From Anaerolineales bacterium (lineage in GTDB: Bacteria > Chloroflexota > Anaerolineae > 4572-78 > J111): 64,000 nt of DNA. The notes beneath the pieces are model-generated. The model did not search any database. It was given only the letters and a program-made list of their open reading frames with translations, and had not been told where the DNA came from. Both the position numbers and the translations under genes were made by a program. The first letter of the stretch is position 1. Every line of letters begins with the position of its first letter. The stretch lies in the NCBI GenBank assembly GCA_020634855.1, contig JACKAU010000004.1, positions 372,001 to 436,000 of the forward strand. Reading direction: 5' to 3'. This document shows positions 52,475 through 60,631 of the stretch, one piece after another.

Positions 52475-53724
52475 GCCTCAACCGCCGCGTAAGTAAACTC
52501 CTCCGGGAAGGTCACGGCGGCTTTCCACCAGGCCGCCGTCGTTTCCGCATCCATCTCCGAAAAATCAGCCGCCGTCCAAATCCAGGCTTGCTCCATCTGC
52601 TGACCTAAGATCGCCACGCGATGGCCGGTATTGGTTTGGGATTGGTTCCACGCGCCCAAAGCCGTCGCGATATCCGTTTGGCTTTGCAGCGCGGCGGTCA
52701 GATCAATGGCGTTGTTGATGCCTTTGAACACACCGCTGCCGGTGAACGGCTGGCAGACCGAGCCGGCGTCGCCGATCAAACATAAACGATCTTGATGATA
52801 GGTTGGCAGATCCGCCGCGTAAATCGGCTGGGCGAAGGTATCCTGGCTGGCCTGGATGATGTCGGCATAATAGGTCGGTAGATGGGCTTGCATCAACCGT
52901 TTGAGCCGGTTTTCTTCGTCCGGGCGCATACTGCCCGGCGGCAATGAGCCGGAGCGCTGCCGCCCCTGGCGATCCACCAGGAATTGGGACAGTTCCTCAG
53001 CCGGAACCGGGATATATGCAGCCCAGTTGACCAGGCGTGCCCCCTGCGCCATCGAGCTATTCGGCTCCGGCACAAAATAGAGGACGAGGTGACCGGCTAA
53101 GCCCTTGTAGCTAATTCGAGGGACGGTGTTTGCCAACGGCGCGCTGTCGGTCAAATGTCGTTCGGCCAGTACCCCCCGCCAAAGGACATAACCCCGATAG
53201 TCTGGCACGATCTGCGGACAGATCAACTGCCGCCCCATCGAGCGATAACCGTCGGCAAAGATGACCAGATCGAAGATGAAGTCACGGCCATCTTCCAATT
53301 GTAACAGGGCCGTTTCCCCATCGACCATTTTTACGCTGCTGACGGCACAGCCGGCGTGATAAATCGAGTCGGGCACCCGGCGGCGCAGATTACCATACAG
53401 ATCGCTCCAATTCAACAAGGCCAGGCTAATCGGCATGACCCAGGCGGTATGCCCCAGGTGATCGTCGTCGCTCTTTCGTCCCAAAAAGGGCATTTCCGAC
53501 GAGGTAAAGTAGGGGAAATCAGCATCGAGCAGATCACGCTCAATGAGGGTCTGTAGCATCGACACCGGCGTGCCGATGCCGGCCCCGCGACCTTTCAATT
53601 CGCCTTCGGAGCGCTCGAAAATCGTCACCTCGTGTCCGGCCCGACTCAATTCAATCGCAGCGGCGCACCCGGAAATCGAGCCGCCGACAATACCTACCCG
53701 TAATTTGCCATTGTGATGATGCAT
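52471..53724 (-). CDS. FAD-dependent monooxygenase (aromatic hydroxylase family)
   Basis: 417 residues. The N-terminal dinucleotide motif GIVGGSISGCAAAIELSRAG with VTIFERS, and the second FAD motif CLIGDAGSVCQPFTGSGVFK, place it in the PHBH/UbiH-type hydroxylases. The middle has VIFADGYRS, the DG motif. Substrate unknown. It is followed upstream by a small gene 14 bases away in the same direction that may be its partner. Confidence 0.87.
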   Translation of the reverse strand: MHHHNGKLRVGIVGGSISGCAAAIELSRAGHEVTIFERSEGELKGRGAGIGTPVSMLQTLIERDLLDADFPYFTSSEMPFLGRKSDDDHLGHTAWVMPISLALLNWSDLYGNLRRRVPDSIYHAGCAVSSVKMVDGETALLQLEDGRDFIFDLVIFADGYRSMGRQLICPQIVPDYRGYVLWRGVLAERHLTDSAPLANTVPRISYKGLAGHLVLYFVPEPNSSMAQGARLVNWAAYIPVPAEELSQFLVDRQGRQRSGSLPPGSMRPDEENRLKRLMQAHLPTYYADIIQASQDTFAQPIYAADLPTYHQDRLCLIGDAGSVCQPFTGSGVFKGINNAIDLTAALQSQTDIATALGAWNQSQTNTGHRVAILGQQMEQAWIWTAADFSEMDAETTAAWWKAAVTFPEEFTYAAVEA

Positions 53725-53738
53725 GATGTTCTCCTTAT

Positions 53739-54110
53739 TTATAGTTCAATATCCAACATTAATTCCTGCCGTCCGGCAGTCTCCAGGTGGGCAATGTCGA
53801 TGCCGTGTAGCGCCAAGATTTGTTCTCGTAACCAGCGATCAAATGGCGCTTTGTCGGTGATGATCGATCTTGGCCACCCCTCTGCCTGCTTGAACCCGGC
53901 CCGCAGTAGAACCACCGTCTGCTGCGGCGTCATTTGCAGCCGCACCTGCAACCGTCTCAGCCTGGCTCGCTCACACCAGGCCCGCCACTCAAGCTGTTGG
54001 GGGCCTTGCAATTCTTGAATAAAGCGCCGCCACGCTTCAGCCTGACCCGGCAAGATCGGGATCGCCAGGTAAATATCGGTTGTTTGTGCGGAGCCTGTAT
54101 TTTGAGCCAT
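53739..54110 (-). CDS. Small hypothetical protein
   Basis: 123 residues (TTDIYLAIPILPGQAEAWRR ... FDRWLREQILALHGIDI). The pattern of a strand, 'LPGQAEAWRRF' helix, several strands and a last helix resembles a dimeric alpha-beta barrel of the monooxygenase kind. I have no firm family. It precedes the FAD monooxygenase in the same operon. Confidence 0.6.
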   Translation of the reverse strand: MAQNTGSAQTTDIYLAIPILPGQAEAWRRFIQELQGPQQLEWRAWCERARLRRLQVRLQMTPQQTVVLLRAGFKQAEGWPRSIITDKAPFDRWLREQILALHGIDIAHLETAGRQELMLDIEL

Positions 54111-54153
54111 AGTGATTGTCCGAATATAAATGAGCTGCTTTTGCGGGAGATTA

Positions 54154-54214
54154 GAGATGGGGAGATTAGGCGATTGGCCTTAGAAATCTCCTTATCGCCT
54201 AATCTCCCCATCTC
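54154..54214. repeat. Perfect 21-bp hairpin of the GGAGATTAGG family
   Basis: GAGATGGGGAGATTAGGCGA plus one base at 54154-54174 is the exact inverse of 54194-54214, with a 19-base loop. Related words appear at 34163-34245 and inside the radical SAM gene at about 18150. On the plus strand a T5 run follows, but both neighbouring genes run the other way. Confidence 0.7.
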
Positions 54215-54229
54215 CATTTTTGTTGCCGC

Positions 54230-54655
54230 TCATGATTGTCGTAAGGCTCCAAACCAGACGCCGCCGAGAACCAACAACCCACCGCCGATGAACCCCCAGG
54301 TAATGTGTTCGCCGGCCAGTTGCGTGGCGACAATTACCGTCACCAGCGGGAACAGGACGAAAGCGTAAGAGACGGCTGAGGCGGTCCAGCGACCCAGGAC
54401 GAAGACATAGAGAAAGTAGGCGGTTACTGAAGCGCCGAGGACGATGTAACCGAACGCCAGCCAGGTGGCCGTATTGGAAGGCAGCACCCAGGCTTCGCTG
54501 TTGAGCAGCGAGGCCACACCCAGCATAGCCGCCCCGACGGTCATCGCCACGGCATTGGTCATCACCGGATGGCTGCGCGGAAAACGTTTAGCCACAATGC
54601 CCGCCTCGGCCAAACAAGCCGCCCCGGCAATAATCGCCAGCAAATTTGAAACCAT
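54230..54655 (-). CDS. EamA-type transporter, C-terminal half only
   Basis: 141 residues with four to five membrane helices: NLLAIIAGAACLAEAGIVAK, MTNAVAMTVGAAMLGVASLL, TWLAFGYIVLGASVTAYFLY and WGFIGGGLLVLGGVW. It matches the second EamA repeat of drug/metabolite transporters, which normally have two repeats and about 300 residues. The first repeat is absent, and the ATG is close to a divergent regulator gene. It may be a truncated remnant or function as a dimer of halves. Confidence 0.7.
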   Translation of the reverse strand: MVSNLLAIIAGAACLAEAGIVAKRFPRSHPVMTNAVAMTVGAAMLGVASLLNSEAWVLPSNTATWLAFGYIVLGASVTAYFLYVFVLGRWTASAVSYAFVLFPLVTVIVATQLAGEHITWGFIGGGLLVLGGVWFGALRQS

Positions 54656-54678
54656 TTTTTCTCTCCTATTTCACTAAA

Positions 54679-54692
54679 AATTGTATACAATT
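54679..54692. promoter_or_regulatory. Perfect 14-bp palindrome, GntR-type operator
   Basis: AATTGTATACAATT lies in the divergent region between the EamA half and the BTAD regulator. The form ATTGTATACAAT is typical of operators for FadR-subfamily GntR repressors. No GntR gene is visible in this window. Confidence 0.5.
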
Positions 54693-54804
54693 CTCGTTTG
54701 CTACGGGCTGGTGTATAATAGGTCATCGACCTTACGCCCTTACTGTACCAACCGGGCGTACCCAAATCGCATCCAATGTCACCTTAGCGTATCCAGGCCG
54801 GACA

Positions 54805-57800
54805 ATGACGATTCTGACCTTACGCCTCCTCGGCGCGCCACAGGCTCTATACCAGGGCCAGCCGTTAAAATTTCGCAGCCGAAAAGTGTTGGCCCTGCTG
54901 ATTTATTTAGTTGTCGAGGGCGGGCAGCACGAGCGGGATAAATTGACCGACTTATTTTGGCCGGAGACCGACCAGCAGCGAGGCCGCACCGCGCTGCGGA
55001 ATACGCTGGCTCGATTGCGGCAGTCCCTGGTCGAGGCGGGCGAGTTTATCCTGACCGAAGGTAGCTTGGTCGGCTTTGATTTGGCGCAGCCGCTCGATCT
55101 CGATGTGCGGGCGGTGGATGCGGTCGCCTCAGCCCTGTCCCCCGCAACCCCGCTTGACGCTTTACAAACCGCCATCGAGCAGCTACAGGGCGAGTTTCTC
55201 GAAGGATTTTCCTTGCCGGACGCGCCCGACTTCGAGACCTGGGCGACGGGTCAGCGAGAATGGCAGCACCGCCGGGGCGAGACCCTCTTCGACGCAGCAG
55301 TGCGGCGGCAGATCGAGTTGGGGCGCTTGGCTGAGGCGGTTGACACCGCCACCCGCTGGACCCGGTACGCCCCGCTGACGGAAACTGCCTATCGCCGTCT
55401 CATCGAAGCCCACGCGCTGAGCGGCGATCGAACGGCCGCCCTGCAAGCCTACGACACGTGCCGGCGACTCTTGGCCGATGAACTGGGCGTCTCGCCTGCA
55501 ACCGAGACAACAGCGCTGGCCGAGCGGGTCAAGCAGGACAAAATCAGGCGAGCGCCCCGCCAAAAGGCAACACCTCGACCCACCTCAGGCGACGCGACCC
55601 CAACCGGCTCCGATACGTCCCCACCCCTGGTCATTCCCCTGGTCGGACGGGCCGCCGAATACAGCCGTCTGGTCTCGATCTATCGCCAAGCGGCGCAGGG
55701 GCAATTTCAAACGGCGGCGCTGATCGGTGAGGCCGGCATGGGCAAAACCCGACTGGCCGAGATGTTCCTCGATTGGGCCACGCTGGAAGTGACCCCTGCC
55801 GACGCGCTCCACGGTCGGGCCTTTGAAATTGGCGGTAACTTACCCTACCAGCCTGTGGTGGAGGCCTTACGTCTCCGACTCGACCGAGAAAATGCCCCGG
55901 ATGATCTATTGGACGATGTCTGGTTGGCCGAACTCAGCCAGTTGCTGCCGGAATTGCGCAGCCGCTACCCCGACTTGCCGCCGCCGATGGCCGGCAATGC
56001 GGAGTTTGTCCAGGCCCGTCTCTTTGAAGCCGTGGCCCAGCTGGGGGCGGCGCTGGCCGAACGGCAGCCGCTCATTTTGTTCATCGACGATGTCCAGTGG
56101 GCCGATGCCGGCACGTGGGAATTGCTCCACTACCTGGCCCGGCGTTGGTCGGCGCTGAAGACCCCGGCCCTGCTGCTGCTGACCATTCGTCAGGAGGGGC
56201 TGCTGACGATACCGGCCCTGCGGGAGTGGCTGCTCGGCCTGGGGCGAGACACGCGCCTCACCCGGCTGGAACTGGCCCCATTGTCCCCGGCCGATTTGTC
56301 GCAATTGGCCCGAACCCTGGCCCCCGACGATGCCGCCAGCGCCCGGTTTGGAACGTGGTTGGCCGCTGAAACAGGCGGCGCGCCCTTTTTTGTGGCGGAA
56401 CTGTTACAACTACTCCAGCAGCAAGCCATGCTGGTCAGCGAGACCCAGGCCGATGGTCGCCGGGCGATTAATATGGCGGCCACGCTGGCACGGCTCCAAT
56501 CCGCCCGGCGAGTCCCTCTGCCGCCCACCGTGCGCGACCTGGTCCTGACCCGGCTGGGCCGACTGTCCGCCAAAGCCAATGAACTGCTGTTGGCCGGGGC
56601 AGTCATCGGCCGCCAATGCAGCTTTGAGCGGCTGTGCCAGGTGGCCCGCATCGATGAATTTGACGGGCTGACGGCGCTGGAGGAACTCCTCTATAGCCGG
56701 CTGATGCTGGAAACCGAGACGGAGGCGCGGCCCTTCACCTTTGCCCACGACAACATCCGCGACGTGATCTACACCGAAGCCGGGGCCACCCGTCGCCGGC
56801 TGTACCACCGCCAGGCCTTTACCGCCCTGGAGCAAGATCGCGCCGCGCCCGCCGAACTGGCCTTTCACGCCGGCCTGGCCGGTCTTCCCCAACCGGCCTT
56901 TACTTATGCCATCGCCGCCGGCGATAACGCGCTGGCGCTCCACGCCTATGCCGACGCTGTTGGTTTCTATGAGCAGGCCCTCAAACTGACCGACCGGGCC
57001 ACCTTTACCTCCGCTCAACTCTGCCATCTCTGCACCTCTTACGGCCGGTCACTGGAACTCGCCGGACGGTATCAGGACGCCCTCGATCACTACATCGAAG
57101 CCACTGCCAACGCCCGGCAAAATGGTCACCGAGAACTCGAATTGGCCACCCTGGTCGCGCAGGGGACCATCCGTTCAACGGCCAATGAATTCAGCGATTT
57201 TGCGTTGGGCGAGTCGTTGGGACAAGCGGCCCTGGTCTTGGCCCGCGCGTTGGACGACAAAGCCGCCGAAGCCAAAATTCAGTGGAATTTGCTCAATGTT
57301 TACCGGATGACAGGGCGTAATGAACAAGCCTTGACCGCCGGGGAGCAGTCGCTGGCCCTGGCTCAGGAACTGGATTTGCGGGAGCCGATGGCGTACGCGG
57401 CCAATGATTTGGTGTATGTCTATCAAGCTAAGAGCGATGTCCGCCGTACGGTGACCTTAGCCGAAACCACCGCCACGCTTTGGCGCGAATTAGGCAATCA
57501 GCCGATGCTAACGGACAGCTTGGTTATTCTGGCCAACATCCAGGCGATGTGCGGCTTCTACGATGTCGCTCTCAACGGTGCCGCCGAAGCGTTAGCGATT
57601 AGCCAATCGTTAAAAAATAAATGGGCCATTTCGTACAGCCTGTTTACCTATTGTTTGGTACATTGGCGCACGATGGCCGTCGAGCCGGCGCTGATGGCGA
57701 TGAATGAATCGGTCCAATTGGCCCAGGAGGTGAGGTTTACGGGAGCGCAAGCCGTAGTAAGGATCTTTCAAGCGCAGTTGCGTTTGGCTTTAGGCGATGT

Positions 57801-58407
57801 CGTCCAGGCTCGCGACCTGGCTGAAACGGCGACGAGCATTGCAGCCAACGCTATTCCTCTATTTCTCCCGAACGCTCAAGCTACCTTGGCCTTAGTCGCC
57901 CTTCAGGCAGGCCAGCCGGCCGAGGCCGATCACATCATCGCCTCAAATGCCTTCAGAACGCTGCCGTTTAGTCTCATGAATTTTCTTACGCCCGAAACGG
58001 TTGTTTGCAACTATGCCTTACATACCGGCAACTATGAAGAAGCCTACACCTTTAGCGGTAAAACTCTGGCTTTTTTGATCGAACAGAATTTACGCATGTA
58101 CAGCCCCGATTTTTATTACATTCAGGGTCAAGCCTTACTCGGATTAAACCGGCCGGCCGAGGCCCGCGAGGCGCTGCAGACCGCTTTAGCCATACTGCGT
58201 GAAACCGGCGGGCGCTGGCAGTTTTGGGAGATCGCCGCCTTGCTGGCCGATGTGGAGGCGCAGGCAGGCAACGATGACATCGCCGCCGATTTGCGCCAAG
58301 AAGCCCGCACCGTCCTCGACACGATCATTGACGCCCTCCCCGAGGGCGAACTGCGGGCGTCGTTTGTGGGGTTGCCGGGGGTGCAGAAGATTGTCCAAAC
58401 CCCATAA
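54805..58407 (+). CDS. BTAD-AAA-TPR transcriptional regulator
   Basis: 1200 residues from ATG 54805 (MTILTLRLLGAPQALYQ); the frame is open 53 codons upstream but crosses the palindrome and the -10 region. Winged helix (1-95), BTAD (about 100-245), AAA_16-like ATPase with Walker A LIGEAGMGKTRLAE (about 308-322) and Walker B LILFIDDVQWAD (about 423-434), then helical TPR-like repeats from about 690 to the end. It is a STAND-type activator like the BTAD-WD40 gene, with a TPR instead of a propeller sensor. No C-terminal LuxR helix. Confidence 0.88.
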   Translation: MTILTLRLLGAPQALYQGQPLKFRSRKVLALLIYLVVEGGQHERDKLTDLFWPETDQQRGRTALRNTLARLRQSLVEAGEFILTEGSLVGFDLAQPLDLDVRAVDAVASALSPATPLDALQTAIEQLQGEFLEGFSLPDAPDFETWATGQREWQHRRGETLFDAAVRRQIELGRLAEAVDTATRWTRYAPLTETAYRRLIEAHALSGDRTAALQAYDTCRRLLADELGVSPATETTALAERVKQDKIRRAPRQKATPRPTSGDATPTGSDTSPPLVIPLVGRAAEYSRLVSIYRQAAQGQFQTAALIGEAGMGKTRLAEMFLDWATLEVTPADALHGRAFEIGGNLPYQPVVEALRLRLDRENAPDDLLDDVWLAELSQLLPELRSRYPDLPPPMAGNAEFVQARLFEAVAQLGAALAERQPLILFIDDVQWADAGTWELLHYLARRWSALKTPALLLLTIRQEGLLTIPALREWLLGLGRDTRLTRLELAPLSPADLSQLARTLAPDDAASARFGTWLAAETGGAPFFVAELLQLLQQQAMLVSETQADGRRAINMAATLARLQSARRVPLPPTVRDLVLTRLGRLSAKANELLLAGAVIGRQCSFERLCQVARIDEFDGLTALEELLYSRLMLETETEARPFTFAHDNIRDVIYTEAGATRRRLYHRQAFTALEQDRAAPAELAFHAGLAGLPQPAFTYAIAAGDNALALHAYADAVGFYEQALKLTDRATFTSAQLCHLCTSYGRSLELAGRYQDALDHYIEATANARQNGHRELELATLVAQGTIRSTANEFSDFALGESLGQAALVLARALDDKAAEAKIQWNLLNVYRMTGRNEQALTAGEQSLALAQELDLREPMAYAANDLVYVYQAKSDVRRTVTLAETTATLWRELGNQPMLTDSLVILANIQAMCGFYDVALNGAAEALAISQSLKNKWAISYSLFTYCLVHWRTMAVEPALMAMNESVQLAQEVRFTGAQAVVRIFQAQLRLALGDVVQARDLAETATSIAANAIPLFLPNAQATLALVALQAGQPAEADHIIASNAFRTLPFSLMNFLTPETVVCNYALHTGNYEEAYTFSGKTLAFLIEQNLRMYSPDFYYIQGQALLGLNRPAEAREALQTALAILRETGGRWQFWEIAALLADVEAQAGNDDIAADLRQEARTVLDTIIDALPEGELRASFVGLPGVQKIVQTP

Positions 58408-58525
58408 AATCAGAGGTCTATTTCAAAGATCACAACCGCTGTAGTAGAATATACTTACACTATTTGACTTCTTTTCGTGAGTATTTCTTTCGAATAGAGG
58501 TAACCAATGCCGGTGGGAGGCAGAT

Positions 58526-58792
58526 ATGACGGTTACGGATTTATTGCAATCGGCCCAATTTGTGGTGGATGCCAATGGCAATCGCCAGGCTGTACAATTT
58601 GATATTGCCCAATGGGATGAACTGATTACCCTGCTGAAAAATATTGAAGCCTGGGAACAAAAATGGCATCAACCCTTTGATTCGATTCGGGTGGCCTGGG
58701 ACACCTCAGAACCGGCCCCCGATGAAGATACAATTCCTGACGATGAGACGTTGGTTGATCTGGTTCACCAGACTCGGGATGAGACAATCTGA
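58526..58792 (+). CDS. VapB-like antitoxin candidate
   Basis: 88 residues (VVDANGNRQAVQFDIAQWDE, then an acidic C-terminus PDEDTIPDDETLVDLVHQ). It has the profile of small antitoxins paired with PIN toxins: a strand-rich N-terminus that may bind DNA and a flexible acidic tail. The stop overlaps the PIN gene start by one base (TGATG). Confidence 0.7.
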   Translation: MTVTDLLQSAQFVVDANGNRQAVQFDIAQWDELITLLKNIEAWEQKWHQPFDSIRVAWDTSEPAPDEDTIPDDETLVDLVHQTRDETI

Positions 58793-59217
58793 TGCCAAGC
58801 GCTGTTATCGACCTGACCGAAATGGTACGGTTAGCCATGCAGCGCCCAGAACAATCTTTATTGTTTCAAGCTTGGGAGAATCGCGCATTTATTTGGGTTA
58901 CATCGGAGCAAATGCTGACTGAATTTGTTGAGGTTACAAATCAGTCTCGCTTGCGACGAATGATCCGGCCGATGGTCAGAGATGCTCTAGTTGAAGCCCT
59001 GCGCGTACGGTCTCATTTAGTTATACCTGCTACTGAGTTCCCCTCCTGCCGTGACCCCAAAGATGATGTCATCATCGCCACTGCCGTAGCGGCTCAGGCC
59101 AATTTCATTGTGACCACGGATCGCGATCTGTTGGATGATGATGACCTCATTGAGGCTTTGAATGCCTACAATATTCGCCCGCTACTCCCCGGTGAGTTTC
59201 TCAACTCTTTGTCATAA
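58792..59217 (+). CDS. PIN-domain toxin (VapC-like)
   Basis: 141 residues. PIN ligands: Asp in SAVIDLTEMV, Glu in EFVEVT, the central CRDPKDDVIIATAVAAQANF and IVTTDRDLLD. The segment 'CRDPKDD...A..A.AD.IVT.D.DLL' is typical of the COG1569 toxin group. The N-terminus is slightly unusual (VIDLTEM instead of V.DTNV). Together with the preceding gene it forms a type II toxin-antitoxin pair. Confidence 0.82.
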   Translation: MPSAVIDLTEMVRLAMQRPEQSLLFQAWENRAFIWVTSEQMLTEFVEVTNQSRLRRMIRPMVRDALVEALRVRSHLVIPATEFPSCRDPKDDVIIATAVAAQANFIVTTDRDLLDDDDLIEALNAYNIRPLLPGEFLNSLS

Positions 59218-59271
59218 ATTGACGTTATCATCGACTGCCTTTTATATATGGACCAAGTGAGGATATAGACC

Positions 59272-59807
59272 ATGAAAATTGAAATGGATTTGAAACGGAT
59301 TAAAAAATTGGCCGCCGCCCTAGACGATGAGAATTGGGAATTTCGCACTTTTCTCAAGGGGCTAGATCTGGACTCAGCCGAATTGGATGCCATCGTGCAT
59401 CGGATTAATGATGAGGTCTCAGCCCAAATTGATTGCACCCAATGCGCCAATTGTTGCAAGGTGGTTAGGCCGGTTTGGATGAGGCAGATGTGGCCAAGTT
59501 TGCCGCCGGTCTCGACCGGCCGGTCCCGGAATTTACGGAAATCTATTTGATCCTCGACGAAGATGAAGCGGGCAAGTATATGTTTAACCGGCAGCCCTGC
59601 CCGTTCTTAGAAAATAACCTATGCTCCAATTATGAACATCGACCCCACGACTGCACCTCTTTCCCTCATTTACATCTAGCGGGTTTTAGATCCAGACTCT
59701 ATGGGGTGCTGGAGAATTATGAAATCTGTCCCATCGTCTTCAATGTCTATGAGCAGTTGAAAGTCGAGGTTTGGTATGATGATGATTTTGATGAGGGTGG
59801 CTTTTAG
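59272..59807 (+). pseudogene. YkgJ-family cysteine cluster protein, frameshifted
   Basis: The first frame ends in CTQCANCCKVVRPV, and the second frame continues LDEADVAKFAAGLDRPVPEF, then CPFLENNLCSNYEHRPHDC. The cysteines make the Fe- or Zn-binding cluster of the YkgJ family. Adding one T to the TTT run at 59474-59476 joins the frames into a 178-residue protein. As with the VTT gene, a one-base homopolymer loss may be an assembly error. Without repair the protein would be non-functional. Confidence 0.75.
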
Positions 59808-59958
59808 TGACCCCACTATCCGCGAGAAGTTCAACACCTATGATTTCCGCGATTACAAAGAGGATGTCATCGACCTGCTGGGCCAGGTTTGCACCGTCAG
59901 CGTGGAGACCAGGCAGATTGTGGCAGCTATGGCGGCGGTCGAGACGGAAGAATCGTAG
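59776..59958 (+). CDS. Short open frame behind YkgJ, possible small gene or remnant
   Basis: 60 residues; SDPTIREKFNTYDFRDYKED, then VIDLLGQVCTVSVETRQIVA looks protein-like (balanced charges, helix pattern). It overlaps the YkgJ end by 32 bases in another frame and stops just before the 42-bp repeat array. No domain recognised. It could be a coupled small protein or part of a decayed gene. Confidence 0.35.
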   Translation: MMMILMRVAFSDPTIREKFNTYDFRDYKEDVIDLLGQVCTVSVETRQIVAAMAAVETEES

Positions 59959-59989
59959 AGTGGAACTCGGCCCACTATTCCACCGGACA

Positions 59990-60505
59990 TCCGATCAACG
60001 TCGCAATCACACCTCCGTGCGTCCATGAAAGTCTGATTCGCATCACCTCCGTGCGTCCATGAGGTCCGATCGGCATCGCGATCACACCTCCGTGCGTCCG
60101 CCAGAAGGTCCGATCGGCATCGCGATCACACCTCCGTGCGTCCATGAAGGTCTGATCGGCATCGCGATCACACCTCCGTGCGTCCATGAAGGTCTGATCG
60201 GGATCGCGATCACAGCTCCGTGCGTCCATGAAGGTCTGATCGGGATCGCGATCACACCTTCGTGCGTCCATGAATCCGACGGCATCGCGATCACACCTCC
60301 GTGCGTCCATGAAGGTCCGATCGGGATCCCGATCACACCTCCGTGCGTCCATGAAGGTCCGATCGGCATCCCGATCACACCTCCATGCGTCCATGAAGGT
60401 CCGATCGGCATCGCGATCACACCTCCGTGCGTCCATGAAAGTGCGATCGGCATCCCGATCATACCTCCGTGCGTCCATGAAAGTGCGATCGGCATCCCGA
60501 TCAAG
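59990..60505. repeat. Tandem array of twelve 42-bp units with a 16-bp palindrome
   Basis: Each unit consists of ACACCTCCGTGCGTCCATGA, then AGGTCC/AGGTCTG, then a palindrome GATCGGSATCSCGATC, perfect in some copies (GATCGGGATCCCGATC). The twelve copies differ by a few bases, and some are shortened (copies 1, 2 and 7). As 42 is a multiple of three, both strands carry long open frames of 14-residue repeats, without ribosome sites or a plausible fold. No spacers are unique, so this is not a CRISPR. Confidence 0.8.
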
Positions 60506-60516
60506 CGTTATCACCT

Positions 60517-60551
60517 GGCCCGGTTCCCCCATCGAGTTGGGACACCGGGCC
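60517..60551. repeat. GC-rich hairpin after the 42-bp array
   Basis: GGCCCGGT / ACCGGGCC with an inner CCCCA / TTGGG pairing. No T tract on either side. It separates the array from the end of the next, oppositely directed gene. Confidence 0.45.
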
Positions 60552-60631
60552 ACGATGAAATTGGGGTGAACCGGCTTAGCCGGCCGCCTCTAAAAGGAGA
60601 GGGGGTGGGGTGAAGGTTATTTCAGAGGAAA

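Noticed and set aside
52124..52492. 122-residue plus-strand frame after the rhodanese
   Set aside because: It begins inside the rhodanese gene, runs through the terminator and has no recognisable content.
54740..54800. SARP-like direct repeats before the second BTAD gene
   Set aside because: CGTACCCAAAT and CGCATCCAATG are 11 bp apart but match at only 7 of 11 positions and no third unit follows; too weak.
54646..54804. 53-residue N-terminal extension of the BTAD-AAA-TPR regulator
   Set aside because: It crosses the palindrome and the TATAAT region; family proteins begin at the MTILTLRLLG position.
59990..60505. CRISPR array
   Set aside because: The whole 42-bp unit is repeated, so there are no unique spacers, and no cas genes are present.
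59975..60553. Minus-strand open frame with DRDADRTFMDARRC repeats, and a matching plus frame
   Set aside because: Both follow from a stop-free 42-bp unit; no ribosome site, no family, and unit variants are not biased to synonymous changes.
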